A DNA stretch of 64,000 nucleotides from Thermus antranikianii DSM 12462 (GTDB lineage: Bacteria > Deinococcota > Deinococci > Deinococcales > Thermaceae). Shown in pieces: positions 24,464 to 35,930 of this stretch; position 1 is the stretch's first letter; the number at the start of each line of letters is the position of its first letter. The position numbers and the translations under genes were made by a program. A model generated the notes under the pieces. It was not told the origin of the DNA, searched no databases, and was given only the letters and a program-made list of their open reading frames with translations. The stretch is from assembly GCF_000423905.1 (NCBI RefSeq), contig NZ_AUIW01000002.1, positions 1 to 64,000 on the forward strand, written 5' to 3'.

Positions 24464-25263
24464 AAGCGAAAGCCATTGTGGTGACATCGGGTAAGGGTGG
24501 CGTGGGAAAGACCACCACCACCGCCAACCTGGGGGCGGCCTTGGCCAAACTGGGGGAAAAGGTGGCGGTGGTGGACGTGGATGTGGGCCTCAGGAACCTG
24601 GATGTGGTCATGGGCCTCGAGGGGCGGGTGGTCTTCGACTTGATCGACGTGCTGGAGGGGCGGGCCAAGGTGCGCCAGGCCTTGATCCGGGATAAGCGCA
24701 TAGAAAATCTTTTTCTGCTTCCGGCTTCCCAGACCAAGGACAAGGAGGCCCTGGACCCCGCAAAGTTCCGGGAGCTGGTCCAGCAGCTTTTGACGGAGGA
24801 GGGGTTTGACCGGGTGCTCATAGACTCCCCCGCCGGCATCGAGAAGGGCTTCCAGACCGCCGCCACCCCGGCGGAAGGAGCCTTGGTGGTGGTGAACCCG
24901 GAGGTTTCCAGCGTGCGCGACGCCGACCGCATCATCGGCCTCCTCGAGGCCCGGGAGATCCGGGAGAACTTCCTCATCATCAACCGCTTGCGGCCCAAGA
25001 TGGTGGCCCGGGGGGATATGCTCTCCGTGGAGGACGTGGTGGAGATCCTGGGGCTTAAGCCCATCGGCATCATCCCGGAGGACGAGCAGGTGCTCATCTC
25101 CACCAACCAGGGCGAGCCTCTGGTGCTAAAGGGTACAAGCCCCGCTGCCGTCGCCTACATGGACACCGCCCGCCGCCTTAAGGGCGAGGAGGTGCCCTTC
25201 CGCAACCTGGAGGAGGCCCAGGGGCTTTTGTCGGTGATCCGCAGGCTCTTCGGAGGTCGCTGA
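24460..25263 (+). CDS. minD: Septum site-determining ATPase MinD
   Basis: A 267-residue ParA/MinD ATPase. VTSGKGGVGKTTTTANLG is the deviant Walker A, VDVDVGLRNLDVVMGLEG follows, and FDRVLIDSPAGIEKG is the Walker B and switch region. The C-terminus VIRRLFGG is short and basic, as in the membrane-targeting helix. MinD restricts division to midcell with MinC and MinE. The GTG start at 24460 overlaps the HxlR stop. minC is not in its usual place directly upstream. Confidence 0.96.
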   Translation: MKAKAIVVTSGKGGVGKTTTTANLGAALAKLGEKVAVVDVDVGLRNLDVVMGLEGRVVFDLIDVLEGRAKVRQALIRDKRIENLFLLPASQTKDKEALDPAKFRELVQQLLTEEGFDRVLIDSPAGIEKGFQTAATPAEGALVVVNPEVSSVRDADRIIGLLEAREIRENFLIINRLRPKMVARGDMLSVEDVVEILGLKPIGIIPEDEQVLISTNQGEPLVLKGTSPAAVAYMDTARRLKGEEVPFRNLEEAQGLLSVIRRLFGGR

Positions 25264-25484
25264 TGTGGTGGCGCAAGCGGAGCAAGGAGAAGGCCAAGGA
25301 GAGGTTAAAGCTGGTCCTGGCCTACGACCGGGCCAAGCTTTCCCCGGGCCTGGTGGAGAGCTTGAAACGGGACCTCCTGGAGGTGTTGCGCCGCTACTTC
25401 CCCGCCCAGGAGGAGGGGCTCAGCGTGGCCCTGGAGGAGCGGGGGGAGAAGATGGTCCTGATCGCCGATATCCCCTTGCGGTAG
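25263..25484 (+). CDS. minE: Cell division topological specificity factor MinE
   Basis: A 73-residue protein of usual MinE length. SKEKAKERLKLVLAYDRAKL is the MinD-binding helix, and LKRDLLEVLRRYF is part of the dimerisation domain. MinE drives MinD off the membrane. Its ATG overlaps the minD stop (TGATG), showing translational coupling. Confidence 0.94.
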   Translation: MWWRKRSKEKAKERLKLVLAYDRAKLSPGLVESLKRDLLEVLRRYFPAQEEGLSVALEERGEKMVLIADIPLR

Positions 25485-25491
25485 CTCCCCC

Positions 25492-26571
25492 ATGGTTCTA
25501 AGGCGTCCGAACCTTCTGGCCTACGACTGGGGTTTAATCCTCCTGACCCTGGCCATAACCGTTTTGGGTTTGTTTAACCTCCGAAGCGCTGCCCCCGACC
25601 CAGCCCTCCTGAACCGCCAGCTTGCGGCCTTCCTCCTGGGCCTCCTCCTGGCGGTGGGGGTGCAGTTCTTCTCTCGCCGCACCGTCTTCGCCCTGGCCTA
25701 CCCCCTTTACGCCCTTTCCCTTCTCCTTTTGGTGGCCGTCTTGGCCTTTGGCCGGGAGATCAACGGGGCCAAGGCCTGGTTTGTGCTGGGCCCCTTGCAG
25801 TTCCAGCCCCTGGAGCTGGCCAAGCTGGGCTTGATCCTGGCCTTGGCCCGGCTCCTCGAGGGCCGGGAGGTGCGGCGGGTGGGGGATTATTTTCTGCCCG
25901 GGCTCCTGACGGCCCCCGTGGTCCTCCTCCTCCTCCTTCAGCCGGACCTGGGAGGGGGCCTGGTGGTGCTCTTTGGCGCCTTTGCCGTTTTGTTCGTGCG
26001 GGGCTTGCCTTGGAAGCATATCTTGGTGGGCCTTCTCGCCCTGGCCGTCTTGGTGCCCACTGTGGTCTGGCCCAACCTCAAGCCCTACCAGCGGGAGCGG
26101 GTCCTCATCGTCTTGGATCCCTACCGGGATCCCCTGGGCCAGGGCTTCCAGGTGATCCAGTCCACCATCGCCATCGGCTCGGGAGGGCTCTTCGGCAAGG
26201 GGTATGGCCAGGGTACCCAGACCCAGCTGGGCTTCGTTCCCTTCCGACACACGGACTTCGTCTTCGCCGTCTTTGCCGAGGAGTGGGGGTTTGTGGGCTC
26301 CGTGGCCCTCCTTGGGCTTTACGCCCTCCTTTTGGTGCGCCTTCTTAGCATGGCCCTGGAGTGTCCCCGCCTCTCCGACCGCCTGTTCCTGGCCGGGGTA
26401 GGGGGGATGCTGGGCTTCCAGGTGCTGGTGAACCTGGGGGTGGCGTTGGGGGTGATGCCGGTGACCGGGCTGACCCTTCCCCTTTTTTCCTATGGGGGTT
26501 CCAGCCTCATAGCCACCCTGCTCTCCTTGGGCCTGGTCCTCTTGGTGCACCGGGACCGGGCGGCTCCCTAA
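25492..26571 (+). CDS. rodA: Rod-shape SEDS glycosyltransferase RodA/FtsW family
   Basis: A 359-residue membrane protein with about ten helices. The family motifs are FGREINGAKAWFVLGPLQFQ, PDLGGGLVVLFGAF and the C-terminal LTLPLFSYGGSSLIATLLS. RodA polymerises peptidoglycan glycan strands during elongation. The position directly after minDE favours RodA over FtsW. It begins 7 bases after minE. Confidence 0.9.
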   Translation: MVLRRPNLLAYDWGLILLTLAITVLGLFNLRSAAPDPALLNRQLAAFLLGLLLAVGVQFFSRRTVFALAYPLYALSLLLLVAVLAFGREINGAKAWFVLGPLQFQPLELAKLGLILALARLLEGREVRRVGDYFLPGLLTAPVVLLLLLQPDLGGGLVVLFGAFAVLFVRGLPWKHILVGLLALAVLVPTVVWPNLKPYQRERVLIVLDPYRDPLGQGFQVIQSTIAIGSGGLFGKGYGQGTQTQLGFVPFRHTDFVFAVFAEEWGFVGSVALLGLYALLLVRLLSMALECPRLSDRLFLAGVGGMLGFQVLVNLGVALGVMPVTGLTLPLFSYGGSSLIATLLSLGLVLLVHRDRAAP

Positions 26572-26575
26572 AGGC

Positions 26576-27682
26576 TTGAGCCTGGGGGCCACTCCCCCTA
26601 AACTGGGCCCCGTGGCCGGGGAAGTGCTGGTTCGCCTCTTGGGGGTGCGCAAGGGTTTCGGCGGGGTGGTGGCCCTGGATGGCGTGGACCTCGAGGTCAA
26701 GCAGGGGGAGTTCTTCAGCCTTTTGGGGCCTTCGGGATGCGGAAAGACCACCCTCCTCAGGCTTCTCGCCGGGTTTGACACCCCGGATGCGGGGCGGATC
26801 GAGATCGCTGGGAAGGACATGACCGGGGTTCCCCCCTATGCCCGCCCCGTGAACACCGTCTTTCAGAACTACGCCCTCTTCCCCCACATGACCGTGGAGG
26901 GGAACGTGGCCTTTGGCCTCCGCATGAAGGGGCTTCCCGCGGGAGAGATTCGCAAAAAAGTGGCCTGGGCCCTGGAGCTGGTGGATCTCCTGGGCCTGGA
27001 GAAACGCTACCCCCGGGAGCTCTCCGGCGGGCAGAAGCAGCGGGTGGCCTTGGCCCGGGCCTTGGTGCTGGAGCCAGAGGTGCTCCTTTTGGACGAGCCC
27101 CTTTCCGCCTTGGACCTGAAGCTTCGCCAGGAGCTAAGGGTGGAGCTCATGCAACTTCAGCGAAGGCTTGGCACCACCTTCATCTTCGTCACCCATGACC
27201 AGGAAGAGGCCCTGGTCATGTCCGACCGGATCGCGGTGATGCGCTCGGGGAGGATTGAGCAGGTGGGCCTTCCCGACGAGGTCTACGAGCGGCCCAAAAA
27301 CCGCTTCGTGGCGGATTTCCTCGGCCGTTCCAACTTCCTCCCTGCAAGGCCCCACCCAGGAGGGGCGGAAACCCCCCTTGGGGTTTTGCGCCTGAAGGAG
27401 CCCCTTTCGCGGGAAGCCCACCTGGTGATCCGGCCGGAGAAGATCCGCCTTTACCCGGTGGGTAACGGGGCTCCCGCCCGGGAAAACCTGGTGCGGGCCA
27501 GGGTGGAGGAGATCGTCTACACGGGAGCGGAGAACCAGTACTACCTGCGGGCGGGGGAGGTGCGGCTTTTGGCCTATACCCTGAACCAGGACCTGCAGGA
27601 GCCTGGGGCCGAGGAGTTCGCCTACGGGGAGGAGGTGTTCTGCTACCTTCCCCCGGAGAACCTGGTGGTGGTCCATGAATGA
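26576..27682 (+). CDS. potA: Spermidine/putrescine ABC transporter ATP-binding protein
   Basis: A 368-residue ATPase. It has LLGPSGCGKTTLLRLLAG (Walker A), LSGGQKQRVALARALVLEPE (signature), LLLDEPLSALD (Walker B) and the TOBE domain in the last 120 residues (HLVIRPEKIRLYP). It powers polyamine uptake with PotBCD, whose genes follow with overlaps. The start is uncertain: TTG at 26576 has AAAGG close upstream, while GTG at 26612 or 26624 would give a shorter N-terminus nearer the usual PotA beginning. Confidence 0.93.
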   Translation: MSLGATPPKLGPVAGEVLVRLLGVRKGFGGVVALDGVDLEVKQGEFFSLLGPSGCGKTTLLRLLAGFDTPDAGRIEIAGKDMTGVPPYARPVNTVFQNYALFPHMTVEGNVAFGLRMKGLPAGEIRKKVAWALELVDLLGLEKRYPRELSGGQKQRVALARALVLEPEVLLLDEPLSALDLKLRQELRVELMQLQRRLGTTFIFVTHDQEEALVMSDRIAVMRSGRIEQVGLPDEVYERPKNRFVADFLGRSNFLPARPHPGGAETPLGVLRLKEPLSREAHLVIRPEKIRLYPVGNGAPARENLVRARVEEIVYTGAENQYYLRAGEVRLLAYTLNQDLQEPGAEEFAYGEEVFCYLPPENLVVVHE

Positions 27683-28559
27683 GGCGGCTACTCCCTGGCA
27701 GCGCGCCTTCCGGGTCCTGGTTACCGTGGGCCCTGGGGGCCTTTGGCTTTTGGTCTTCGTCCTTCTTCCTACCCTTCTGGTGCTTCTGGCCTCCCTCCTC
27801 ACCCGGGGGCCTTATGGGGAGCTCACCGGGCCCTGGGGCTTCCACAACTACGCCAAGCTCCTCCACCCCGTTTACCTCGAGGCCTTCGCCCAAAGCCTTC
27901 TCGTGGGGGTCCTGGCCACCCTGATCTCCGCTTTGCTGGGTTATCCCCTGGCCTTCTACATCGCCCGCCATCCCCGGCGGGACCTCCTCCTTTTCCTTCT
28001 CCTCCTTCCCTTTCTCACCAACTTCCTCATCCGGGTCTACGCCTGGCTGGTGCTGTTGCAACGGGAAGGCCTGGTGAACGCCTTTCTTGGGGCCTTCGGC
28101 CTGGGGCCCTTGGTCCTTTATCCCTCCTTCCTCGCCGTGCTCTTGGCCACGGTGTACACCTTCCTGCCCTTTTTCGTCCTGCCCGTGTACGCCAGCGTGG
28201 AGCGCCTGGACTGGCAGCTACTGGAGGCGGCCTACGACCTGGGGGCCAGGCCCGTTAAGGCTTTCTTGCATGCGGTCTTGCCCCAGACCTACCCCGGGCT
28301 TTTTGCGGGAAGCGTCTTGGTCTTCATCCCCGCCATGGGTACCTTCGTGGTGGCGGACCTCCTGGGGGCGGGGCGGGTGGTTCTGATCGGGAACCTCATC
28401 CAGCAGCAGTTCGGCATCACCCGGGACTGGGCCTTTGGGGCTGCTCTCAGCGTGTTCCTGATGGGGTTTGTGCTCCTTTCCCTTTACCTCTACGCCCGTT
28501 TGCAGGGGGAAAGGGGCCTCGGTCACGGGCGGAGCCCGTATCTGGAGGACCTGGTATGA
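27675..28559 (+). CDS. potB: Spermidine/putrescine ABC transporter permease PotB
   Basis: A 294-residue inner-membrane permease with six helices and the coupling motif EAAYDLGARPVKAFLHAVLP, which contacts the ATPase. It overlaps potA by 8 bases and potC by ATGA. Together with PotC it forms the channel for polyamines. Confidence 0.93.
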   Translation: MNEAATPWQRAFRVLVTVGPGGLWLLVFVLLPTLLVLLASLLTRGPYGELTGPWGFHNYAKLLHPVYLEAFAQSLLVGVLATLISALLGYPLAFYIARHPRRDLLLFLLLLPFLTNFLIRVYAWLVLLQREGLVNAFLGAFGLGPLVLYPSFLAVLLATVYTFLPFFVLPVYASVERLDWQLLEAAYDLGARPVKAFLHAVLPQTYPGLFAGSVLVFIPAMGTFVVADLLGAGRVVLIGNLIQQQFGITRDWAFGAALSVFLMGFVLLSLYLYARLQGERGLGHGRSPYLEDLV

Positions 28560-29335
28560 GAAGGCTTCTTGCCCTTCATGCCCTTTTGGTCTACCTCTTC
28601 CTCTACCTGCCCATCCTGGTCATCGTGGCCCTCTCCTTCAACGAAAGCCGCCGGGGGGTGCGCTTCACCGGCTTCACCCTGGACTGGTACCGGGCCCTTT
28701 TCCAAGATCCCAGGGTGCTGGAGTATTTCCTGAACACCCTCCTGGTGGCCTTCGTCTCCACCCTGGTGGCCACGGTATTGGGGACGCTTTTGGCCGTGGG
28801 CCTTGTGCGTTACCGCTTTCCCGGCAAAGGCTTCCTCTCCTACCTCCTCTACATCCCCGTGGTGGTGCCCGATGTGGTCATGGGGGTGTCCCTTCTCCTC
28901 CTCTTCGCCCTGGCCCGGGAGGTTTTGGGGTTTCCCCGCCTTTCCCTCCTCACGGTGATCCTGGGGCACATCACCTTCCAGGTGGCCTTCGTGACCCTGG
29001 TGGTGCGCTCCCGCCTTCTTCTCCTGGACCCAGCCCTGGAGGAGGCCGCCCGCGACCTGGGGGCCCGGGGCTGGCAGACCTTCTGGCACGTGACCCTGCC
29101 CCTGGCCTGGCCTGGGGTGATGGCGGGGGCGCTTCTCGCCCTCACCCTTTCCCTGGACGACTTCGTGGTCACCTTCTTCACCGCTGGCCCCGGGGCCACC
29201 ACCCTACCCCTTTACATCTATTCCAGTGTGAAGCTGGGGGTAAGCCCCAAGGTGCACGCCCTTTCCACCTTGATCATCGGCCTTAGCGCCTTCTTCCTGG
29301 CCTTGGGGTATGCTTTAACCCGGAGGAGGGTATGA
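28556..29335 (+). CDS. potC: Spermidine/putrescine ABC transporter permease PotC
   Basis: A 259-residue permease with six helices and the coupling motif EEAARDLGARGWQTFWHVTL. It carries LSLDDFVVTFFTAGPGATTL near the end, a PotC-typical block. It overlaps potB and potD by ATGA, so the operon is fully coupled. Confidence 0.94.
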   Translation: MRRLLALHALLVYLFLYLPILVIVALSFNESRRGVRFTGFTLDWYRALFQDPRVLEYFLNTLLVAFVSTLVATVLGTLLAVGLVRYRFPGKGFLSYLLYIPVVVPDVVMGVSLLLLFALAREVLGFPRLSLLTVILGHITFQVAFVTLVVRSRLLLLDPALEEAARDLGARGWQTFWHVTLPLAWPGVMAGALLALTLSLDDFVVTFFTAGPGATTLPLYIYSSVKLGVSPKVHALSTLIIGLSAFFLALGYALTRRRV

Positions 29336-30390
29336 AGCGTTGGGGAATTCTGCTTTTGGTTCTGGCCCTGGTGGTCGTGGGGTTCCTCCTTGTGCGGCCG
29401 AAGCCGGCTTCCCAGGCTGGAGGGACCCTGTACTTTCTGAACTGGGCGGATTACATCCCGGAGGACCTCCTTAAAAAGTTTGAGGCGGAAACCGGGGCTA
29501 AGGTGGTCTTGGATACCTTTGAGTCCCCCGAGGCCATGCTGGCCAAGCTGAAGGCGGGGGCGGACCGGGAGTTCTCCCTGGTGGTGGCCCCTGACTACTA
29601 CGTGCTCCAGATGGCCCGGGAAGGGCTCATCGCTCCCCTGGAGAAGGGGAGGCTTGGGAACCTTGCCAACCTGGATCCCTTCTTCCTGGACCCTCCCTAT
29701 GACCCTGGCCTCCAGTACTCCGTCCCCTACCTCTGGGGAACCACGGGCCTGGCCTACCGGGAGGATTTGGTGAAGGGTCCGGTGGATTCCTTCGCCGTTT
29801 TCTTTGACCCTGCCAGGCAGGTGGGGCCCTTCCTCCTTCTGGACGAGATGCGGGAGACCATCGGGGCGGCCTTGAAGTACCTGGGCTACTCGGTGAACAC
29901 CACGGATCCCAAGGCCCTGGAGAAGGCCAAGGAGCTTCTCCTCGAGGCCAAGGGCCGCTCTGTGGGCTTTGCTGGAGGCCTGGAGGCCTTGAACCGCATC
30001 CTGGGCGGGGATGCCGCCCTGGCCTTGGCCTACTCCGGGGATGTGCTCCAGGCCAGGCAGGAGGATGAGAGGCTTCACTATGTCATTCCCAAGGAAGGCG
30101 GCACCCTGTGGACCGACGCCATGGTGGTCCTGAAGCGGGGGCCCAGCCAGGATCTGGCCTACCGCTTCATCAACTTTTTGCTGGAACCGGAAAACGCCGC
30201 TGCCTTGGCGGAGTACACCCGCTACGCCACCCCCGTGGCCAAGGCCCTTCCCCTTCTTCCTGAGGAGATGCGCCGGGACCCCACGGTCTTTCCCCCGGAG
30301 GAGGTGCGGGCCAAGCTTGAGTACCTCAAGGACTTGGGACCGGATATCGCCCTTTATGACCAGATCTGGACCCAGGTGAAGGCCCGCTAA
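29332..30390 (+). CDS. potD: Polyamine-binding protein PotD
   Basis: A 352-residue extracellular binding protein. LYFLNWADYIPEDLLKKFE is the family start, PYLWGTTGLAYRED lies in the binding cleft, and DAMVVLKRGPSQDLAYRFIN is near the end. The N-terminal helix (about 5-22) is not followed by a lipobox cysteine or a clear signal-peptidase site, so the protein may stay membrane-anchored. It delivers putrescine, spermidine or the longer Thermus polyamines to PotBC; the preference is unknown. Confidence 0.92.
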   Translation: MKRWGILLLVLALVVVGFLLVRPKPASQAGGTLYFLNWADYIPEDLLKKFEAETGAKVVLDTFESPEAMLAKLKAGADREFSLVVAPDYYVLQMAREGLIAPLEKGRLGNLANLDPFFLDPPYDPGLQYSVPYLWGTTGLAYREDLVKGPVDSFAVFFDPARQVGPFLLLDEMRETIGAALKYLGYSVNTTDPKALEKAKELLLEAKGRSVGFAGGLEALNRILGGDAALALAYSGDVLQARQEDERLHYVIPKEGGTLWTDAMVVLKRGPSQDLAYRFINFLLEPENAAALAEYTRYATPVAKALPLLPEEMRRDPTVFPPEEVRAKLEYLKDLGPDIALYDQIWTQVKAR

Positions 30391-30425
30391 AGGCCATATG
30401 GGTCAAGGCCCCCTATACTGGTTTC

Positions 30426-30814
30426 ATGAAGCGGTTTTTGCCCCTCCTTTTTCTCGTGGGCTTGGGGGCGGCCCTGGCCCAGGGGACGGAGGGGCTTTGG
30501 GCCAAAACCTGCGCCGTCTGCCATGGGGAGAAGGCCCAGGGGGTGCGGCCCTACCCCGGCCTTCAGGGGGTGGGCCCCTTCTTCGCCACCCCGGAGGGGA
30601 GGCGGTACCTGGTCCTGGTGGTCCTCTACGGCAAGAAGGGGGAGGCCGGGCTCATGCCCGGTTTTGCCCAGCTCAAGGACGAGGAGCTTGCCGCTCTATT
30701 GAACCACCTGAAGGCCCTTCTCCAGGCCAAGGGGGATCCCTTCACCCCGGAGGAGATACGCAAGGGGCGAGGCTTGAACCTCACCCCCGATGGGGTCAAG
30801 CGGCCGGGGAAACC

Positions 30815-30818
<4 letters not shown>
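30426..30818 (+). CDS. Small periplasmic c-type cytochrome
   Basis: A 130-residue protein with a signal peptide (FLPLLFLVGLGAALAQ, cleavage after about residue 19). It has one haem-binding site, CAVCH (Cys29, Cys32, His33), and a likely axial Met77 in LMPGF. Class I monohaem cytochromes carry electrons to terminal oxidases. The last 25 residues extend beyond the usual fold. It is 36 bases after potD and overlaps the convergent ilvD stop by 4 bases. Confidence 0.88.
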
Positions 30819-32481
<1,663 letters not shown>

Positions 32482-32485
<4 letters not shown>

Positions 32486-33216
32486 GCGTCCCTCCAGGAT
32501 GCGATCTTTCCATGAAACTGGCGCGCCCTCGGCAGGAGGCGCACCAGGGCTTTGGCTGCCTCCTTTGGGCTTAGGAGGCGGCCTTCCTCCTTGTACCCGC
32601 GGAAAACCTGGTGCAGCACGGGGGCGGCGCTCCCCTGGGCCTCGCGGGCCTGGCGTTGCATCTCGGTTTCCACCACCCCGGGCCGGTAGATGAAGCAGGG
32701 GACCTCGGGTACCTCCGCGGCCAGCTGTCTGGCCAGGTGCTCTTCCGCGGCCTTGGCCACCGCATAGGCCCCGATGCCGGGAAGGTTGGATTCAGCCGCC
32801 CCGGACCCCACATAGACCACCACCCCTTCCCCCTTTTGCCGGAGGAGGGGATAGGCGAAGCGGGCGAGTTGGTAGCCGGCGATGAGGTTGGCCTCGAGGA
32901 CCTCCAGGAAGAGACCCTCGGCGATCTCGTAGAGGAAGGGCCCCGGGTGGAGGACCCCGGCGTTGTGGATGTAGCCGTAAAACCCCCCTAGGCCCTCGGC
33001 CTTTTTCACCAGCTCCTCGGCCACTTGGGCTTGTCCAGCGCTTCCCGCCACCGCTTCCGCCCTGGCCCCTAGGGCGCGAACCTCCTCGACCACCTCCTTT
33101 AAGGGCCCTTCCGAGCGGGCGTTCAACACCAGGTCGTAGCCCGCCTGGGCCAGCTCCAGGGCCAGGGCCCGGCCGATCCCGCGGCTTGCCCCGGTGAGGA
33201 TCAGGGTTCTTCTCAT
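32482..33216 (-). CDS. Short-chain dehydrogenase/reductase
   Basis: A 244-residue SDR. TGASRGIGRALALELAQAG is the cofactor loop, IHNAGVL the NAG motif, and YVGSGAAESNLPGIGAYAVA holds the catalytic Ser and Tyr with Lys in AKAAEEH. NADP(H) is likely from the Ala-Arg-Ser following strand 2. It resembles sepiapterin-reductase or YhxC-like SDRs; the substrate is unknown. Overlaps on both sides place it in the leu-ilvD operon. Confidence 0.9.
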
Positions 33217-33746
33217 AGGAGTTCTCCCAGGGGGATTTCTACCCCCATAAAGGCCAGGGTGTCCCTGGGTTCCAGGATTCTGACCTCCTTATAGCCTCCC
33301 TCCCTGGGCTCCCTATGCACCAGAACCCGCCTGCCTTCCAGGTCCACCACCCAGACCTCGGGCACGCCCCCTTGGGCGTAAAGGGGGACCTTCACCTCCA
33401 GGTCGTAGCGGAAGGAGGTTTCCGCCACTTCCACCACCAATAATGCGTCTTCTGCCGTGGGTAACCCCTCCTCGTAGAAGTCGGACCGGGGTTGCAGGAG
33501 GGCGAGATCGGGGTAGAGCTCCGAGTCCCGCACCACCAGGGGGTTTTGCACGAAGAGGATGGCCTTGTGGGGCACGAGGGGGCTAAAGAGGGCGGTGAGC
33601 CTGGCCACTTTGGCGGCGTGGCGTTTTCCAATGGGGCTCATTTCCAGAAGTTCTCCTTCCACCAGTTCCAGCCTTAGGTCCTCGGGAAAAACCCCGGCCT
33701 CCACCATGCGGTGGAATTCTTCCAGGGAGATCCGGTGGCGGGTCAT
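33213..33746 (-). CDS. Uma2-family (DUF820) endonuclease-like protein
   Basis: A 177-residue protein with the PD-(D/E)XK pattern of Uma2 proteins. RLELVEGELLEMSPIGKRH is the first block, YPDLALLQP carries Asp, LVVEVAETS the Glu, and DLEVKVPLYAQGGVPEVWVV the Lys. Function is unproven; the family is common in thermophiles and cyanobacteria. The start at 33746 is chosen because the upstream frame runs antisense-like into the next Uma2 gene. It overlaps that gene by ATGA. Confidence 0.85.
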   Translation of the reverse strand: MTRHRISLEEFHRMVEAGVFPEDLRLELVEGELLEMSPIGKRHAAKVARLTALFSPLVPHKAILFVQNPLVVRDSELYPDLALLQPRSDFYEEGLPTAEDALLVVEVAETSFRYDLEVKVPLYAQGGVPEVWVVDLEGRRVLVHREPREGGYKEVRILEPRDTLAFMGVEIPLGELL

Positions 33747-34282
33747 GGCAGGACCTCCTTCACCGGGATTTTGAGCCCCAAAGCCTCCAGCTCGCCTTCC
33801 TCGAGGGTTTGCCGCTCGCCGTAGCCTTCTCCGCTGGGCTTGCGGAAGACGTGCACCCGGTCCCGTACCAGGTCCACCACCCACACCTCGGGGATCCCTG
33901 CCTTGGCGTAGAGGGGGAGTTTCACGGTGAGGTCGTAGTCCAAGGAGGTGTCCGCCACCTCTATTACCAGCAGGGCATCCTCGGCTTCCGGTACCTTGTC
34001 CCGGTAGAAGTTTTCCCGGTAGGAGAGGAGTGCGAGATCGGGCTGGGGTTCGCTTTCCGGGGAAAGCCTTAGCGGGTCCTGGACCTGCAAAAGGGCTTTC
34101 CTTGCCTGTTGCAAGGGAAACAGAAGGTCCATAAGGCGCTTGACGGCTGCCATGTGGCGTTTGCCTACCGGGCTCATGGTGACGATCTCCCCCTCCACGA
34201 GCTCCACCCGGGCGTCCTCGGGGAGGATGCCTGCCTCGGCCATGCGGTGGAACTCCTCGGCGGTGAAGCGGTAGCGGAGCAT
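33743..34282 (-). CDS. Uma2-family (DUF820) endonuclease-like protein
   Basis: A 179-residue paralog of the next gene: VELVEGEIVTMSPVGKRH, PQPDLALLSY, LLVIEVADTSLDYDLTVKLP and IPEVWVVDLVRDRV. Both catalytic acids and the Lys are present. Tandem overlapping Uma2 copies inside an amino-acid operon suggest duplication in place. It starts 5 bases after the leuB stop, so it is expressed with the leucine genes. Confidence 0.85.
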   Translation of the reverse strand: MLRYRFTAEEFHRMAEAGILPEDARVELVEGEIVTMSPVGKRHMAAVKRLMDLLFPLQQARKALLQVQDPLRLSPESEPQPDLALLSYRENFYRDKVPEAEDALLVIEVADTSLDYDLTVKLPLYAKAGIPEVWVVDLVRDRVHVFRKPSGEGYGERQTLEEGELEALGLKIPVKEVLP

Positions 34283-34287
34283 TTTCC

Positions 34288-35927
<1,640 letters not shown>

Positions 35928-35930
35928 GGC

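Noticed and set aside
33747-33884. Longer N-terminus for the first Uma2 gene
   Set aside because: It would overlap the neighbouring Uma2 gene by 140 bases, and the family domain begins at the later ATG with an ATGA overlap.
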